This document shows, piece after piece, positions 61,933 through 64,000 of a DNA stretch of 64,000 nucleotides. Position numbers and translations under genes: made by a program. Every line of letters begins with the position of its first letter. Within the stretch, counting starts at the first letter, position 1. This DNA is from Polyangia bacterium (GTDB lineage Bacteria; Myxococcota_A; Polyangia; Fen-1088), in assembly GCA_036268875.1 (NCBI GenBank), contig DATATI010000029.1:62001-126000 (forward strand), in the 5' to 3' direction. A model generated the notes under the pieces. The model did no database searches. It was not told the DNA's origin and saw nothing but the letters and a program-made list of their open reading frames with translations.

Positions 61933-63360
61933 TCAGAATCGAACCGCGGCGCCCAGATTGAGATCGAAGTTCAGCGTCGAGCGCGGCGCCGCCAGCTGCA
62001 CGTTCAACTGCGTGAGCAGGGCCCACCGCTCGGTCAGCGTGTAAAGAAGACCGGTCCCGGCGCCGGCCAAGAACGGCCCGGCGCTGACGGTGTCGATGCA
62101 GCGCTGGTGATGATCGCTGCCGCAGTCGAAATAGTCGAACGCCACCACGTGGCGGATCTCGCCCACGCCCAGCGCCAGCGAGAACAATGGTTGCAGTGCG
62201 TGCCACGGCCTCCACAACCAGCTAGCCCGGGCGAACGCCGCCAATGCCCGGCCGGCGGCGTGATAGTGGTGGTCGCCGACGATCAGGTCCGTGGTGCCGG
62301 TGACGAACTGCAGGCGCAGCTGCAGTGACAGCAGCAGCGACCGACTGAGCCATATCCCCAACTCGGGAGCCAGGTGCAGCAGACGCGCCGGCGCCAGCTC
62401 CGCGTGTGGCGTCATCACATCGGCGTTCAGATCGCCGGTGCCCGACGCCAGACCCACCCCGCTGCCCAGCATGAAGGCGCACAAGACGCGTCGCGCCGGC
62501 GCGTCGTCGCCGCCCGCCTCGTCACCATCGTCGGGTCGGCGCCCTGAGGCTGGCCGGTCGCCCACCAAGGCGATCACCAGCGGTGCGTCCGCCGAACCGC
62601 GCGCCGCCACCACGTCGCCAGCGGCGTCGGTGGCCTCGACGAAATACGACACCACCGGTCCCGAGGTCGCGTTGGCCGGAATCTCGGCAGTGTAGGCGCC
62701 GCTTGCCTCCGGCTTCATCGGACGCCCAAGGAACTCGTCGCCGTCGGCTTTTCGATAGGCGAGCATCAACTTGTCGAAGGCTAACGCCCGCGGCACCAGC
62801 ACGGTGATCGAGATAGCGCTGCCGCGCTGGCCTTCGATCACCGGCGTGTGCATCAGCGCCGAGACCGAAGACGACGCTTCAGCGACGGATGCGGGCGCCG
62901 GCTCCAGCGGCGCCTGCTGCGCCTCATGAAATGCGGCTTGGATCTCCGGCGACGCCAGATCGGAATTGAGATTGATCGTCGGCTGCAGCTTCAGCGCCTT
63001 GCGAAACGCGGCGACGCCTTCTTTCGATTGATGAAAGCCGCCCACCAACACAATCCCTAGATGCAGCCAGGTGCGGGCGTGTAGAGGGTGCTGCTGCAGT
63101 GCGGTCGACGTGAACAACGCCAGCGCCCGATTGATCGTTTTGCGCGCCTCTTCGAAGTCGCCGCCCTCATAGGAGGCCAACGCTTGCCGATTCAGCGCGG
63201 TGGCCTGCGCGACGGCGTCGTCGACGGCCGCAGCCTCTGCAGCCACGGCCAGACGAACGGGAAAAAAGAGCGCCGCGACCGCGCTCAGCAATGCCACCCA
63301 GCCCACTTGATGCGCTCTGTCCAGAATCAACAGCGACTTCTCGCGCGCGGCCGACGGCAT
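61933..63360 (-). CDS. TPR-containing periplasmic/outer membrane protein
   Basis: The 475-residue product has a signal sequence (VGWVALLSAVAALFFPVRLAVAAE). A TPR region (~45-150, RTWLHLGIVLVGGFHQSKEGVAAFRKAL in pieces) comes first, then a beta-sandwich domain (~180-260, SISITVLVPRALAFDK) with a fibronectin-like end, a charged linker (RRPDDGDEAGGDD), and a C-terminal part that looks like beta-strands of a barrel, ending in Phe (FDLNLGAAVRF). ATG 63360 fits the signal peptide better than the longer frame. The family is not identified. Confidence 0.7.
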   Translation of the reverse strand: MPSAAREKSLLILDRAHQVGWVALLSAVAALFFPVRLAVAAEAAAVDDAVAQATALNRQALASYEGGDFEEARKTINRALALFTSTALQQHPLHARTWLHLGIVLVGGFHQSKEGVAAFRKALKLQPTINLNSDLASPEIQAAFHEAQQAPLEPAPASVAEASSSVSALMHTPVIEGQRGSAISITVLVPRALAFDKLMLAYRKADGDEFLGRPMKPEASGAYTAEIPANATSGPVVSYFVEATDAAGDVVAARGSADAPLVIALVGDRPASGRRPDDGDEAGGDDAPARRVLCAFMLGSGVGLASGTGDLNADVMTPHAELAPARLLHLAPELGIWLSRSLLLSLQLRLQFVTGTTDLIVGDHHYHAAGRALAAFARASWLWRPWHALQPLFSLALGVGEIRHVVAFDYFDCGSDHHQRCIDTVSAGPFLAGAGTGLLYTLTERWALLTQLNVQLAAPRSTLNFDLNLGAAVRF

Positions 63361-63597
63361 GGGTTTTCCCGCCAAACGCGGGAATCGTCCAGACAGCCCC
63401 ACACTGACGGAATTGTCCTTGTATCACGGAATCTTATTGCTGAACGACGCGCGCCCTCAAGGTAGGGAACAGAATGTGTGGGTGCTACACAAATGAAAAT
63501 GGAAACGGCGCCACCCCTTGCGGCGCTCCGCAGGGTGATTAACTCAAGACATTGCGCACTCCAGGAACTCTCTTCCCTGAAACAGGATGGAAAGCCC

Positions 63598-63834
63598 ATG
63601 GTAGCAAATGAGACCACTGACCCGAACGATCTGATGACCCCCAGCGACGCGGCCCGCATCCTCGGCCTTTCGGCCGATTCCGTGCGCGTGCTGTCCGACA
63701 ATGGCCGCTTGCCGGCCATGCGGACAGTGAGCGGACGGCGACTCTTCCGACGGGGAGATGTCGACCGGCTGGCTGCGCAGCGCGCCCAGCGCCTTGACGA
63801 CGGCGCCATGAAAGGCGCGTCCCGACAGACCTAG
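63598..63834 (+). CDS. BldC-like (MerR-type) DNA-binding protein
   Basis: The 78-residue product is almost entirely a helix-turn-helix: MTPSDAARILGLSADSVRVLSDNGRLPAMRTVSGRRLFRRGDVDRLAAQ in pieces, with ARILGLSADSVRV as recognition region and GRRLFRRGDVDRL as the wing. This is the DNA-binding domain of MerR/BldC/excisionase proteins without an effector domain. BldC-type proteins bind DNA as head-to-tail polymers and control development. The start at 63598 has AGGA upstream; an earlier GTG at 63478 would add 40 residues. Confidence 0.8.
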   Translation: MVANETTDPNDLMTPSDAARILGLSADSVRVLSDNGRLPAMRTVSGRRLFRRGDVDRLAAQRAQRLDDGAMKGASRQT

Positions 63835-63901
63835 CGGTATTTGCCCGTGAGAGCTGACAGGGCCGAACGGACAGCGGTCCCTGGGCTGCTAAACTGCGCC
63901 G

Positions 63902-64000
63902 GTGATCACCGATCCGCTCCCCCGTCAGGTCAGCAAGCGGGACGCGCACCAGCGCAGTGATCGCCTCGTCAACTTGCCGTTGCCGCCTGGCCGAGAGCTC
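63902..64000 (+). CDS. Possible partial gene at the window end
   Basis: A GTG at 63902 opens a frame that stays open to the end of the window (33 codons, MITDPLPRQVSKRDAHQRSD...). It follows the BldC-like gene by 67 bases and has GGT only at short distance upstream. The visible part is basic and polar. Too short to assign a family. Confidence 0.3.
   Translation, partial: MITDPLPRQVSKRDAHQRSDRLVNLPLPPGREL

Overview
The window is GC-rich DNA from a Myxococcota-like (former deltaproteobacterial) chromosome. This is inferred from gene content, not from a marker gene. The signs are two Hanks-type Ser/Thr kinases, an FHA-sigma54 activator, type IV pilin, several lipoproteins with Gly/Ser-rich linkers and Cys-rich repeats, TPR/PEGA-like periplasmic proteins, and a large set of fatty-acid genes. 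No rRNA, tRNA, CRISPR, integrase or transposase gene was seen.

Layout. 1-4 kb: STAS protein, S1-domain protein, Ser/Thr kinase, a secreted protein. 4-9.7 kb: acyl-CoA synthetase, serine hydrolase, quinone-oxidoreductase-type MDR, and an Mpo1-like gene with an unknown partner; just upstream of these lies the broken 3' end of a fadL gene. 9.8-16.4 kb: a block of six plus-strand genes, AT-richer in its right part, between minus-strand neighbours. It holds a PEGA/TPR protein, a large Cys-rich repeat lipoprotein, a small lipoprotein and an unrecognised three-gene unit. 16.4-21.4 kb: FadL, lipoprotein, acyl-CoA dehydrogenase and a FadR-like TetR regulator. 21.5-25.8 kb: SDR, amidase and a split long-chain alcohol oxidase. 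25.8-31 kb: M20 peptidase, acyl-CoA-binding protein and PI-PLC lipoprotein, divergent from an aldehyde dehydrogenase. 31-40 kb: DUF1571 protein, then a beta-oxidation operon (acyl-CoA dehydrogenase, MaoC hydratase, FabG4, thiolase) with its TetR regulator and an SCP2 protein. 40-44 kb: pilin, GNAT, PilZ, RhlE helicase, then about 700 bp of non-coding DNA with a 246-bp imperfect palindrome. 44.5-51 kb: PA14 lipoprotein and a 5'-nucleotidase/lipoprotein/FadL operon. 51-64 kb: DUF4383, MsrA, MEMO family, kinase, TPR proteins, beta-propeller lipoprotein, FHA-sigma54 activator, DTW protein, two envelope proteins and a BldC-like regulator.

How it works together. The 4-40 kb region reads as a lipid-use locus. 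FadL takes up substrate, an alcohol oxidase and aldehyde dehydrogenase oxidise fatty alcohols to acids, an acyl-CoA synthetase activates them, ACBP and SCP2 carry them, and beta-oxidation degrades them. An Mpo1-like enzyme, a PM20D1-like peptidase, an amidase and a PI-PLC may handle unusual lipids.

The strongest new observation is a repeated 19-bp palindrome, TATTGA-N7-TCAATA. It occurs six times, always in front of these lipid genes or a gene next to them, which points to one undescribed regulon. A second lipid operator, close to the B. subtilis FadR box, lies in front of the other TetR gene.
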